A stretch of DNA of 38,161 nt from an uncultured Porphyromonadaceae bacterium (lineage in GTDB: Bacteria; Bacteroidota; Bacteroidia; Bacteroidales; Muribaculaceae): the NCBI GenBank assembly GCA_947175295.1, contig CAMWMK010000028.1, positions 1-38,161 of the forward strand. The letters run 5' to 3'. Shown piece after piece: positions 1-6,508 of the stretch. The position numbers were made by a program, and so were the translations under genes. The notes under the pieces were generated by a model that had not been told where the DNA came from, did no database searches, and was given only the letters and a program-made list of their open reading frames with translations. Position 1 is the stretch's first letter. Each line of letters opens with the position of its first letter.

Positions 1-24
1 GGTGAGTGAAGGTTAGAGGGGGGG

Positions 25-70
25 AGTTACCTTATACGTGCGGGGGAGCGTGGGGAGCACGCTTTATTAC
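25..70. repeat. Stem-loop repeat element, copy A
   Basis: The word at 25-42 (agttaccttatacgtgcg) is followed by a 6-bp hairpin (47-52 pairing with 58-63) and then tttattac. Copy B at 376-421 has the same order. A further near-perfect direct repeat of 14 bases (61-74 and 83-96, one difference) starts at its right end. Confidence 0.55.
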
Positions 71-119
71 TGATGGGACTATGCTTTATTGCTGATTTTA
101 GTCAATACATGCGTTGTAT

Positions 120-170
120 TGGATAAAAAACGTACTATTTTATCCAGTACAGTGGATTTATTGGATAAAA
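120..170. repeat. TGGATAAA word cluster with inverted repeat
   Basis: TGGATAAAA occurs at 120-128, its reverse complement at 138-146 (9-nt spacer), and again in direct orientation at 162-170. A TAnnTTTG-type box (tatttttg) lies at 176-183. The arrangement resembles an operator beside a promoter, but no gene that it would control is evident. Confidence 0.35.
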
Positions 171-250
171 TTGATTATTTTTGCAGGCTAATAAGTAGCT
201 TATTCAAGGCCTCCCCCAGTTGTTCAACAACATACTCCAAGCCATTGAAA

Positions 251-267
251 GGAGGTTTCCAGCCTCC
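251..267. repeat. GGCTGGAAGCC-family hairpin, copy 1 (inverted)
   Basis: ggagg (251-255) pairs with cctcc (263-267) around a tttccag loop. Read on the other strand it is GGAGGCTGGAAACCTCC, a relative of the copies at 611-626, 5384-5400 and 5422-5436. Confidence 0.5.
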
Positions 268-375
268 ACTGTGCCGTCCAACACTACCCTTCAAGTATGT
301 TGAAATTTATCTATTGAAATCATACGTATTTACTTCCCCCTAACTTTTACCAGAGCCGGCATCCTGACGCGACAT

Positions 376-421
376 AGTTACCTTACACGCGCGCTGGCGG
401 GCCGGGACCGCCCTCTATTAC
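376..421. repeat. Stem-loop repeat element, copy B
   Basis: The word at 376-393 matches copy A at 16 of 18 positions. It is followed by a 5-bp GC hairpin (396-400 pairing with 408-412) and tctattac. The flanks are conserved, but the stem sequence differs while pairing is kept, which suggests that structure matters. Confidence 0.55.
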
Positions 422-610
422 TAAATATTCCTACGTATCCTCTGCCATACAATAGTCGATAATGCCCTGTCATTCGGTCGTATTCAGGTATCGGTCCGCG
501 AGCGTCAGCGAGAGCGTCCTCCGCTACTTCGCTCCCTTACCATACCACTTCCTCAGCGAGTCCTTTGCTGCTCTGCGTGAGATTCACAGGGAATGACCGT
601 TGCAAATGAA

Positions 611-626
611 AGGGCTGGAAGCCTCC
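611..626. repeat. GGCTGGAAGCC-family repeat, copy 2
   Basis: agggctggaagcctcc followed by a T run. It shares the ctggaagcc core with the other family members near the kduI stop codon. Confidence 0.5.
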
Positions 627-720
627 TTTTTATGGGGTATTGCCAAATGCATTGGAGGGTAGACAATCAAAAATGTAGGAATATGCAAACATCTATGATG
701 AAGGATTCAAAACTTTTTAT

Positions 721-728
721 TATCTTTG
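721..728 (+). promoter_or_regulatory. Promoter -7 box for the coiled-coil protein gene
   Basis: TATCTTTG matches the Bacteroidetes TAnnTTTG consensus. No clear -33 TTTG lies 19-21 bases upstream, so this is a partial match. It predicts transcription starting near 735 and a leader of about 75 bases. Confidence 0.5.
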
Positions 729-809
729 CAGGTTGAAAGACAAGAGGCCTTCGCGATGAGGCGTCGAGTCAATGCATCAACCTAAATTGGAATAAGATAT
801 AACCCGGAT

Positions 810-1727
810 ATGAACAAGCAGCAGAAAACTATCCTTTATACGGCAATCGGCGTGGTAGCGGCTCTGATTGCCCTCGTGATCGTGTTGATATACAACAACA
901 ACAGCCGCACGGCCAGCCTCAATGAGGCTGAGGCTCGCGCCGACTCGCTGGCCCTGGCCAACGACCGACTGGTGCTGAGCAATGAATTCAATGAGCTCAA
1001 CGCCAGCTTCAATATGTATGAAGACCAGCAGATGTATCTCAAGAACGATTCCCTCGTGCAGCAATACAATCAGGCCCGCATGAAGGTGGAGGGACTTCTG
1101 CAGGAACTCAACCAGGAGAAGAAAAGCAATGCGGCCAACCGTGCCCGCATCAAGGAACTGGAGAACGAGATCGCTACCCTCCGCGGTATCCTCAAGCATT
1201 ATCTGGAGGAGATAGACCGTCTTTCGAAGGAGAACGAGGGTCTGCGCAAGGACCTTCAGGAAGTGCGTACCCGCAATGAGCAGCTCACGTCGGCCGTGAC
1301 AGTGGCCACTAAGAGCAACGAGGAGCTTACCCAGACCGTGAAGCAGGCCAAGAAGCTGAATATAACGGGCCTTTACCTGCAGGCACTCAATAAGAAGGGA
1401 AAGACAGAGAAGAAAATAGGCAAGGCGCAGCAGTTGGCCGTAGGTTTCACCGTTAGTCCAAATACGACTGCCGCCCCGGGTATGAAGGATTTCTTCGTGA
1501 GGATAGTCACTCCGGAAGGCAGTCTGCTCGGCGGCAACGTCACATTCCCGATGGACGGAGCCAATGTGCCCGCGACTACCCACCGACAGGTGGAATACGC
1601 CAACGATGAGATTTCCGTCACCATATATTGGGATGTCAACACTACCCTTACGGCCGGCGACTATACGGTGGAGGTGTTCTGCGACGGCTACCGCCTCGCA
1701 TCGCGGCATTTCCAGATGGGAAAGTGA
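810..1727 (+). CDS. Membrane-anchored coiled-coil protein, function unknown
   Basis: A 305-residue protein with a single N-terminal membrane helix (about residues 8-28) preceded by a short lysine-bearing tail. A long heptad-rich, Glu/Lys/Leu/Asn-rich coiled coil follows (about 34-185), then a C-terminal region of about 100 residues rich in alternating hydrophobics, likely a beta-sandwich. The architecture suggests a protein anchored in the inner membrane with its coiled coil and C-terminal domain in the periplasm, but topology is an inference. I do not recognise a named family. A promoter-like TATCTTTG lies 80 bases upstream and a strong hairpin terminator follows at 1760-1793, so it is probably transcribed alone. 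The reading frame and composition are clearly coding; the function is unknown. Confidence 0.85.
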   Translation: MNKQQKTILYTAIGVVAALIALVIVLIYNNNSRTASLNEAEARADSLALANDRLVLSNEFNELNASFNMYEDQQMYLKNDSLVQQYNQARMKVEGLLQELNQEKKSNAANRARIKELENEIATLRGILKHYLEEIDRLSKENEGLRKDLQEVRTRNEQLTSAVTVATKSNEELTQTVKQAKKLNITGLYLQALNKKGKTEKKIGKAQQLAVGFTVSPNTTAAPGMKDFFVRIVTPEGSLLGGNVTFPMDGANVPATTHRQVEYANDEISVTIYWDVNTTLTAGDYTVEVFCDGYRLASRHFQMGK

Positions 1728-1759
1728 TTGGGCGCTTCGCGCAGTATGAAGTATGGATA

Positions 1760-1793
1760 AAAAGCTCCGGAGGGATGAACCTTCGGAGCTTTT
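1760..1793 (+). terminator. Intrinsic terminator after the coiled-coil gene
   Basis: A 14-bp stem (1760-1773 with 1780-1793, one G-T wobble) with a 6-base loop, starting with an A run and ending in tttt. It lies 32 bases after the stop codon. Confidence 0.8.
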
Positions 1794-1881
1794 CGCGTGT
1801 TTTATAGATGAAACCTTGATAAAGATTGATACTATTGAAAACGCATTTTTTAAATTTAATAACTATAAAAAACACAAAAAA

Positions 1882-2040
1882 ATGGCACACGAAGAAAAAT
1901 CAGACAATACGTTGCGTCTGGCATTCGATATAGCGAAACTGGCACTTAAGGTAGCTACCGTAGCTGCTGCGTTCTGCGCGGTGAAGGAGATCCACAACGT
2001 GCATAAGGCTATCGAACGACGTCGCGAGGAGAAGAAGTAA
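1882..2040 (+). CDS. Small single-helix membrane protein (52 aa)
   Basis: An ATG follows an A-rich leader (aaaaaacacaaaaaa), the usual look of Bacteroidales translation starts. The frame is open back to 1753, but that extension runs through the terminator hairpin at 1760-1793, so the short form is preferred. The product has a charged N-terminus, one hydrophobic helix (about residues 17-38, Ala/Val/Leu-rich with one Cys), and a very basic tail with Glu (ending RRREEKK). This is the layout of a small inner-membrane peptide with a cytoplasmic amphipathic tail. No family is recognised. It stands alone between two terminators. Confidence 0.6.
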   Translation: MAHEEKSDNTLRLAFDIAKLALKVATVAAAFCAVKEIHNVHKAIERRREEKK

Positions 2041-2132
2041 TTATAAGTATCGGCGCTATGCGCAGTATTACATTCTCTACGCGCTGTATGAAATGAGATT
2101 ATAGAAAGCAACTAATGTAGATAACCCAAGGG

Positions 2133-2164
2133 CAAGGGGATGCATCTGGAGATGTGTCCCCTTG
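2133..2164 (+). terminator. Intrinsic terminator after the 52-aa gene
   Basis: A 15-bp stem (2133-2147 with 2150-2164) with two G-T wobbles, followed by ttttgtgtttt. It lies in the convergent gap between the 52-aa gene and the LAB_N gene and may stop transcription from both sides; the T-rich tail favours the plus strand. Confidence 0.75.
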
Positions 2165-2171
2165 TTTTGTG

Positions 2172-2198
2172 TTTTACGTTGGACGTTTTACGCGTTTT
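2172..2198. repeat. ACGTTGGACGTTTTACG repeat at the LAB_N stop codon
   Basis: ttttacgttggacgttttacgc and a partial further unit run over the end of the minus-strand LAB_N gene. They supply its stop codon and its last codons (residues KRVKRPT). The same word occurs at 5253-5299 and 32351-32433. Confidence 0.6.
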
Positions 2199-2836
2199 GC
2201 GCGGGAGCCGATCATGAGGTTGCGGATGTAGGCCACGAGGCCGAAGGATTGGCCTACGATGAGGACGGGGTCGTGGCGGATTATGCCGTAGGTGACGATG
2301 CTTAGGGAGCCTACAAGGGAGAGGATCCAGAAGAATGGCGGAAGTTCTGACTCTCCGCGCCGTGCGGAATACCAGTACTGATAGACGAAGCGGAGTGTGA
2401 AGATGATCTGTCCGGCTGATCCGAAGAGGAGCAGCCACATCGGGACATCCTTATTGTGGAAGAAGCCCTGAAAGAAGGCGTCGGCATGGGTGGCCGCCAC
2501 GCAGATTGCGATCATCGGGGTGGCGATCAGCAGGATGCGCAGCCAGAGCGGAGCCGTAGACCATATGCCTTTGGCCTTGAGGTTCCAGAGATAGACGTAG
2601 TAGGATATGAACTGGCCGAGGACTATGGCGAAGTCCTGCCGCAACACTCCGTAGAGGCACAGCAGATATGACCCCGTGATGCTGAGGATCCAGAAGACGG
2701 AAGGGGAGAGCACCTTGCGGGCGCGCTCCGACATAATCCACTGCACCAGTATTCGGGCCGAGAAGAATCCTTGGGCGAGAAACCCTATTATAAATTCATA
2801 ATGCATAAAGGGGTCAAGACTTTTCGGCGATTTCAT
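2174..2836 (-). CDS. Tandem LAB_N (lipid A biosynthesis N-terminal domain) membrane protein
   Basis: A 220-residue polytopic membrane protein. It contains two copies of the LAB_N signature. The first is at about residues 18-75 (AQGFFSARILVQW, then FWILSITGSYLLCLYGVLRQD and GQ). The second is at about 143-205 (AGQIIFTLRFVYQYW, then FWILSLVGSLSIVTYGIIRHD and GQ). LAB_N proteins sit beside polyprenyl-phosphate-sugar synthases and ArnT-type transferases and are thought to help in membrane sugar transfer or flipping. Here it is the last gene of a three-gene operon with exactly such partners. The long start at 2836 overlaps the GT2 gene by 23 bases. A start at 2806 (residue Met11, 5-nt gap) is as likely. 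Its C-terminus runs into an intergenic repeat, so the last residues may be recent. Confidence 0.85.
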   Translation of the reverse strand: MKSPKSLDPFMHYEFIIGFLAQGFFSARILVQWIMSERARKVLSPSVFWILSITGSYLLCLYGVLRQDFAIVLGQFISYYVYLWNLKAKGIWSTAPLWLRILLIATPMIAICVAATHADAFFQGFFHNKDVPMWLLLFGSAGQIIFTLRFVYQYWYSARRGESELPPFFWILSLVGSLSIVTYGIIRHDPVLIVGQSFGLVAYIRNLMIGSRAKRVKRPT

Positions 2837-3539
2837 AGTTGAACCAGCGCGACCTCATCCAGCGGAAGGCGAAACAGTCTTGAAGGGGGCCTATGAGGCG
2901 GTTGCTCATGCTGAACTTCGACACTCCGGCCACGCGCGGATAGTGGCGCACGGGCATTTCCTTGACCGAGCAGCCCTGTAGTCCGAAGAGGGCCGGAAGG
3001 AAGCGGTGCATGCCCTTGACGAAGGGCACGCGGCGTGCATTGGCCGTGCGCATCACCTTGAGGGGACAACCGGTGTCGGTGGCCTTGTCGCCTGTCATCA
3101 TGCGGCGGAAACCGTTGGCGAACTTCGATTGGAAACGTTTCCAGGCCGTATCCTTGCGGTTGGCGCGTATGCCCATTACGAGCTCATGCTCCTTCAGGTG
3201 GGGAATGAGGAGGTTGAAGTCCTGAGGATCGGTCTGCAGGTCGGCGTCGATATAGCCTACATATTCCGACTCCGCGGCATCGATTCCGGCCTTTATCGCT
3301 GCGCTGAGTCCGCAGTTGCGGGCGAAGGCGATGTAGAGGAAGTCGGGCTGGCGCGAGCAGATTTCCTTTATCCGGTAGAGGCTCGCGTCGGAAGAACCAT
3401 CGTCTACGAAAAGCACGCATGCCTTCACAGGCGATGTCGGAAGCCAAGCTCCGAGACGCTCCTCGAGCGCCTGCATGTTGTCTTCCTCATTATAGACGGG
3501 TACTATGACGGTCAGTCCGTAATCTGCTGTCTTGTTCAT
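2814..3539 (-). CDS. Family 2 glycosyltransferase (DPM1/ArnC-like polyprenyl-phosphate glycosyltransferase)
   Basis: A 241-residue GT-A fold enzyme predicted to move a sugar from a nucleotide donor onto a polyprenyl phosphate at the cytoplasmic face. Visible motifs are the N-terminal VIVPVYNEE (11-19), the nucleotide-binding VDDGSSD (45-51) and the metal-binding DADLQTDP (98-105). The length matches the single-domain DPM1-like group: the C-terminal membrane helix pair of ArnC is absent, so the separately encoded LAB_N protein may supply the membrane part. The start overlaps the stop of the upstream GT39 gene in an ATGA, which implies translational coupling. The sugar cannot be read from the sequence. 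Confidence 0.9.
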   Translation of the reverse strand: MNKTADYGLTVIVPVYNEEDNMQALEERLGAWLPTSPVKACVLFVDDGSSDASLYRIKEICSRQPDFLYIAFARNCGLSAAIKAGIDAAESEYVGYIDADLQTDPQDFNLLIPHLKEHELVMGIRANRKDTAWKRFQSKFANGFRRMMTGDKATDTGCPLKVMRTANARRVPFVKGMHRFLPALFGLQGCSVKEMPVRHYPRVAGVSKFSMSNRLIGPLQDCFAFRWMRSRWFNYEIAEKS

Positions 3540-5188
3540 TCGGTAGGGGGTGTTATAAACGTATTTGCGGTAGTGTCGCAGTAGACGACTACATACCGGC
3601 TGCCAATCTTCTGGCTGGCCTGGACATAGGGCACTTCCGGGAGGGATGTCAGGGTGGTCATCACGATGGCGGGATATGAAGCTACGGGCATAGCCGTCAC
3701 GGAGTCGGGGGCCTCGACTGTGCTGAAGGGAGTGGCTCCGAGATAGACATCTATGTTTTCCGGGCGGTCGATGCGCCAGGTCATTATCTTCGCCGAGGGA
3801 TTGGCCTTACTGAAATCCAATGCCGACTCCGACATGGCCTGATAGCCCAGGTCGGGGTTGAAGTCGCGCATCGACAGTCCGGCTACGAAGACCAGGGCGA
3901 GCACCAACAGCGACAATGACTCTATCGCCGATGCCGTACGCTTCATCCGGTAGAGACACCAAAGGGTCAGGAATCCTCCCGCCAACAGGAGCAGCCACAC
4001 CACCCTTATGGCGGGATATCGGCTGAGGTTGAGGCCTAATGATGCGAACCATCCGGTGTCGGCAATGAAGGGCATGGCGAGAGCGCCAAGGGCGAGGATG
4101 GCGGCCGGGATAGCGATGGCCGCCCTTACGAGCCCAGACTCCTTATGGCGGGCGCAGACCATAGCCGCCAGATAGACCATGAAGGGATAGGCCGGCAGCA
4201 TATAGACCTGCAGCTTCGAGCTTATGACGGAGAGAAGCACGAATGCGGTGAGGATTATGATGAGGAAATAATTGAAGAGCGATCGGTCGGGGCGGCGGTA
4301 TTTACGTATGCCGTATACGACGGCTCCGAAGATGACCAATGTCCAGGGGAGGAGAGTATAGGTGAGCGACACCAGATAATACCAGAATGGGCGCTTATGA
4401 TGAAAGGAGTTGACGGCACGCCCTACGGTCTGATGCACGAGAAGGTTGTCGAGATACTCAGTGCCTCCCTCCGCATATACGGCGCCAAACCATGCGGCGC
4501 AGAGGAGTATGAGCAGAGTCCATGCAGGCCATCCCCAGGCGCGTGTCCAAAGCCGCATGCGGCGCGTGAGCAGCAGCCACGCCGTGGTGGCCAGCAGGGG
4601 GATGAGTATGCCCATCGGCCCCTTCGAGAAGACGGCGAGGAATATCCATATGGCGAATAGCAGGCGGCATCCTAAAGGGGGCTTCTCGACCGCCAGCTCC
4701 AACTGCCTGAAGCTGCGGAGGGCCAGGACGATAAACATCGTCATCAGCATATCCATGCGCAGGGTGAAGACCATTCCGGCGAAGAGTCCGCATGTGAAGA
4801 GCATCAGCAGGGCTGAGGTCTGAAACTCGGGGGCGAGCTCCTCACGCGTCCAGCGATACATCACAACGGCGATGACAAAAGCGGGAATAATGGAGAAGAG
4901 GGAATAGAACCACATCATATGGCTGCCGAAGAGCCACTTGCCGAGGATGATGCACCATAAGTAGAGTGGGGGCTTGTCGGCATAGGGGATGCCGTGGTTG
5001 GTGAATGCCCACCAGCGGCCGGAGGCGAGCGACTCGTCGGCTATGCTAAGGTAGCGGAGCTCGTTGGAGGGGGTGAAGTCGCGGAATATGATGATCGGGA
5101 GCACTGCGACGAGCACCATAAGGAGCACGATGAGCAGGGATTGCCATCCCTGCCCGGCGTCGCGGTTATGTCTGTCGATAGCTGTCAT
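3536..5188 (-). CDS. GT39/ArnT-like membrane glycosyltransferase
   Basis: A 550-residue protein with roughly a dozen hydrophobic helices and a short soluble C-terminus. The first periplasmic loop has an acidic residue (SNELRY, about 41-46) followed by YADKPPLYLW (69-78), the signature of the ArnT/PMT_2 family. These enzymes move a sugar from a polyprenyl-phosphate carrier to lipid A, protein or another envelope acceptor. It is the first gene of the operon, with a well-formed promoter just upstream and a 4-base overlap with the GT2 gene that would make its lipid-linked donor. Acceptor and sugar are unknown; an aminoarabinose role is not shown, as no other arn gene is present. Confidence 0.85.
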   Translation of the reverse strand: MTAIDRHNRDAGQGWQSLLIVLLMVLVAVLPIIIFRDFTPSNELRYLSIADESLASGRWWAFTNHGIPYADKPPLYLWCIILGKWLFGSHMMWFYSLFSIIPAFVIAVVMYRWTREELAPEFQTSALLMLFTCGLFAGMVFTLRMDMLMTMFIVLALRSFRQLELAVEKPPLGCRLLFAIWIFLAVFSKGPMGILIPLLATTAWLLLTRRMRLWTRAWGWPAWTLLILLCAAWFGAVYAEGGTEYLDNLLVHQTVGRAVNSFHHKRPFWYYLVSLTYTLLPWTLVIFGAVVYGIRKYRRPDRSLFNYFLIIILTAFVLLSVISSKLQVYMLPAYPFMVYLAAMVCARHKESGLVRAAIAIPAAILALGALAMPFIADTGWFASLGLNLSRYPAIRVVWLLLLAGGFLTLWCLYRMKRTASAIESLSLLVLALVFVAGLSMRDFNPDLGYQAMSESALDFSKANPSAKIMTWRIDRPENIDVYLGATPFSTVEAPDSVTAMPVASYPAIVMTTLTSLPEVPYVQASQKIGSRYVVVYCDTTANTFITPPTE

Positions 5189-5216
5189 GCTGATGCGCCT
5201 GGATATTGATGAATCG

Positions 5217-5247
5217 CAAAATTAACAAATTTCCTGAAGATGTGCAA
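5217..5247 (-). promoter_or_regulatory. Promoter of the GT39-GT2-LAB_N operon
   Basis: On the minus strand, TTG (5245-5247), a 20-base spacer and TAATTTTG (5217-5224) match the Bacteroidetes sigma-ABfr consensus. The predicted start of transcription is near 5210, giving a leader of about 20 bases to the ATG at 5188. Confidence 0.7.
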
Positions 5248-5252
5248 GTGTT

Positions 5253-5299
5253 GCGTTGGACGTTTTACGTTTTTACATTCGACGTTGGGCGTTTTACGC
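5253..5299. repeat. ACGTTGGACGTTTTACG repeats upstream of the GT39 operon
   Basis: cgttggacgttttacgttttta followed by cgacgttgggcgttttacgc: two units of the same word as at 2172-2198 and 32351-32433. Confidence 0.6.
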
Positions 5300-5317
5300 C
5301 GATCGGCTATGTATTGT

Positions 5318-5353
5318 CAAGGCCTGACACTTCTGTAGGAGTGTCAGGCCTTG
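5318..5353 (-). terminator. Conserved GGCCTGACAC hairpin downstream of kduI
   Basis: A perfect 14-bp inverted repeat (5318-5331 with 5340-5353), extended by a wobble and a C-G pair to 16 bp with a tgta loop. It lies 91 bases past the kduI stop. There is no U tract. The core stem ggcctgacac/gtgtcaggcc recurs at 35883-35918 after the GHMP kinase gene. Confidence 0.6.
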
Positions 5354-5383
5354 GTCTATTCAGGATGGCTTTTGCCTGCTGGA

Positions 5384-5400
5384 GGCGGCTGGAAGCCGCC
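5384..5400. repeat. GGCTGGAAGCC-family hairpin, copy 3
   Basis: ggcggct-gga-agccgcc, a 7-bp perfect stem with a 3-base loop, followed by tttcca. Confidence 0.6.
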
Positions 5401-5421
5401 TTTCCATGGGCTGCGCGGTTG

Positions 5422-5436
5422 GGGCTGGAAGCCGCC
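5422..5436. repeat. GGCTGGAAGCC-family repeat, copy 4
   Basis: gggctggaagccgcc followed by gttcca, 21 bases from copy 3 and 8 bases beyond the kduI stop codon. Confidence 0.6.
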
Positions 5437-5443
5437 GTTCCAT

Positions 5444-6364
5444 TTATTTCATGTCGAGGTATTTGATCTCGTCTTTGTCGTTGTAGTTGAGGTTTTCGCC
5501 TCCCATGCCCCAGATGAACATGTAGTTGGATGTTCCGGCGGCTGCGTGGATGCTCCATTCCGGGCTCATGATGGCCTGCTCGTTGTGGAGCCATACCACA
5601 CGGTTTTCCTGCGGTTCGCCCATGAGGTGGCAGATGGCGTTGCCCTCGGGGAGGTTGAAGTAGAAGTAAGCTTCAACGCGGCGGTCGTGGGTGTGGGCCG
5701 GCATTGTGTTCCATACGCTGCCGGGCATCAGCTCGGTGAGGCCCATCTGGAGCTGACAGGGACCTTCCTGAAGCACGTTGTTGGTGATGAGCTGGTTGAT
5801 GATGCGGTCGTTGCTCTCTTCGAGCGAACCGAAGTGGAGGCGGTTGGCGGGGATGGTGCCCTTGCGGCCGTCGATAGTGATGAGCTGGGTCTTATACTGC
5901 TTGTAGGCCGGAGTGGAGTTGATGTAGAAGCGTGCGGGGTTGGAATTGTCTTTGCTGCGGAAAGTCACGTTCTGGTTGCCGCATCCTACGTAGAGGGCGT
6001 CCTTGAAGTGGAGCTCATAGTCCTTTCCGTCTACGCTGATGATGCCGTCGCCGCCCACGTTGATCACGCCGAGCTCACGGCGCTCGAGGAAGTATTCGGC
6101 CTTAAGCGGGTCGATGGTCTCGAGAGTCACGGTCTTGCCTACGGGCACTACGCCGCCGAAGATCACGCGGTCGTACATGGAGTAGGTGAGGTTGATCTTA
6201 TTTTCCTCCATCACTTTCTCCATCACGAAACGGTCGCGGAGCTGGGTGGTGTCGTATTTCTTGACGTCGTCGGGATGGCAGGCGCGCTGGATGGTATAGG
6301 AAGTCTGCGCCGAAGCAGAGAATGCCGCTGCGATGGCAGCGAGGGAAAGAAGGATTTTTTTCAT
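5444..6364 (-). CDS. kduI: 5-keto-4-deoxyuronate isomerase (KduI) with a signal peptide
   Basis: KduI converts 5-dehydro-4-deoxy-D-glucuronate, the product of unsaturated uronate rearrangement, to 3-deoxy-D-glycero-2,5-hexodiulosonate in pectin and glycosaminoglycan breakdown. The cupin zinc site is intact: H224 and H226 in [13 protein letters not shown]231, and H273 in [15 protein letters not shown]. The unusual part is the N-terminus. Residues 1-19 form a classic signal peptide (MKK, a hydrophobic stretch, then SASA before Q20), and the KduI core starts only at about residue 22 ([19 protein letters not shown]). No other Met lies before residue 48, so the leader belongs to the gene. This predicts a periplasmic enzyme, whereas KduI is normally cytoplasmic. 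The upstream gene, 144 bases away, is a PTS IIC on the same strand and may be cotranscribed. Confidence 0.92.
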   Translation of the reverse strand: MKKILLSLAAIAAAFSASAQTSYTIQRACHPDDVKKYDTTQLRDRFVMEKVMEENKINLTYSMYDRVIFGGVVPVGKTVTLETIDPLKAEYFLERRELGVINVGGDGIISVDGKDYELHFKDALYVGCGNQNVTFRSKDNSNPARFYINSTPAYKQYKTQLITIDGRKGTIPANRLHFGSLEESNDRIINQLITNNVLQEGPCQLQMGLTELMPGSVWNTMPAHTHDRRVEAYFYFNLPEGNAICHLMGEPQENRVVWLHNEQAIMSPEWSIHAAAGTSNYMFIWGMGGENLNYNDKDEIKYLDMK

Positions 6365-6373
6365 TTTATGGGG

Positions 6374-6445
6374 TTGTTGGGTTTTTAGGTTGTTGGGTTG
6401 TTGGGTTTTTAGGTTGTTGGGTTGTTGGGTTTTTAGGTTGTTGGG
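6374..6445. repeat. Three 24-base tandem repeats between the PTS IIC gene and kduI
   Basis: Exact units of ttgttgggtttttaggttgttggg at 6374-6397, 6398-6421 and 6422-6445 fill most of the gap and end within 10 bases of the kduI start. On the transcript they would read as CCCAACAACCTAAAAA-type sequence in the kduI leader. Confidence 0.85.
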
Positions 6446-6470
6446 TTTTTGGGTTTTGGGATTCGGGAGA

Positions 6471-6486
6471 TCCGGCTAAAGCCGGA
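6471..6486 (-). other. Small hairpin after the PTS IIC gene
   Basis: tccggc-taaa-gccgga, a 6-bp perfect stem 23 bases past the stop codon. It has no U tract, so it is a weak terminator at best. Confidence 0.4.
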
Positions 6487-6508
6487 CCCGGTAAGAATGG
6501 GGAGGGGA

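Larger units (their letters stand above)
1..809. other. Gene-poor left end with structured repeats
   Basis: No open reading frame here looks like a real gene. The longest, at 89-343, has low-complexity, Ser/Pro-rich composition and no recognisable domain. What can be seen is two copies of a stem-loop element (25-70 and 376-421), a cluster of TGGATAAA words (120-170), two copies of a GGCTGGAAGCC-type repeat (251-267 and 611-626), and a promoter-like box at 721-728 serving the next gene. The stretch 430-600 is GC-richer with many GCGAG/CGCTC words; I do not recognise a structured RNA family in it. Confidence 0.7.

Noticed and set aside
89..343. 84-codon plus-strand frame
   Set aside because: Low-complexity, Ser/Pro-rich translation that runs through the TGGATAAA cluster and a repeat hairpin; no domain or convincing start region.
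1753..1881. N-terminal extension of the 52-residue protein
   Set aside because: Would place the start codon ahead of and through the strong terminator hairpin at 1760-1793; the ATG at 1882 has the typical A-rich leader.
5351..6388. 345-codon plus-strand frame opposite kduI
   Set aside because: Antisense shadow; starts in intergenic repeats and is Val/Glu/His-biased.
6374..6445. Possible CRISPR array
   Set aside because: Units are directly adjacent with no spacers and only three copies; a simple tandem repeat.
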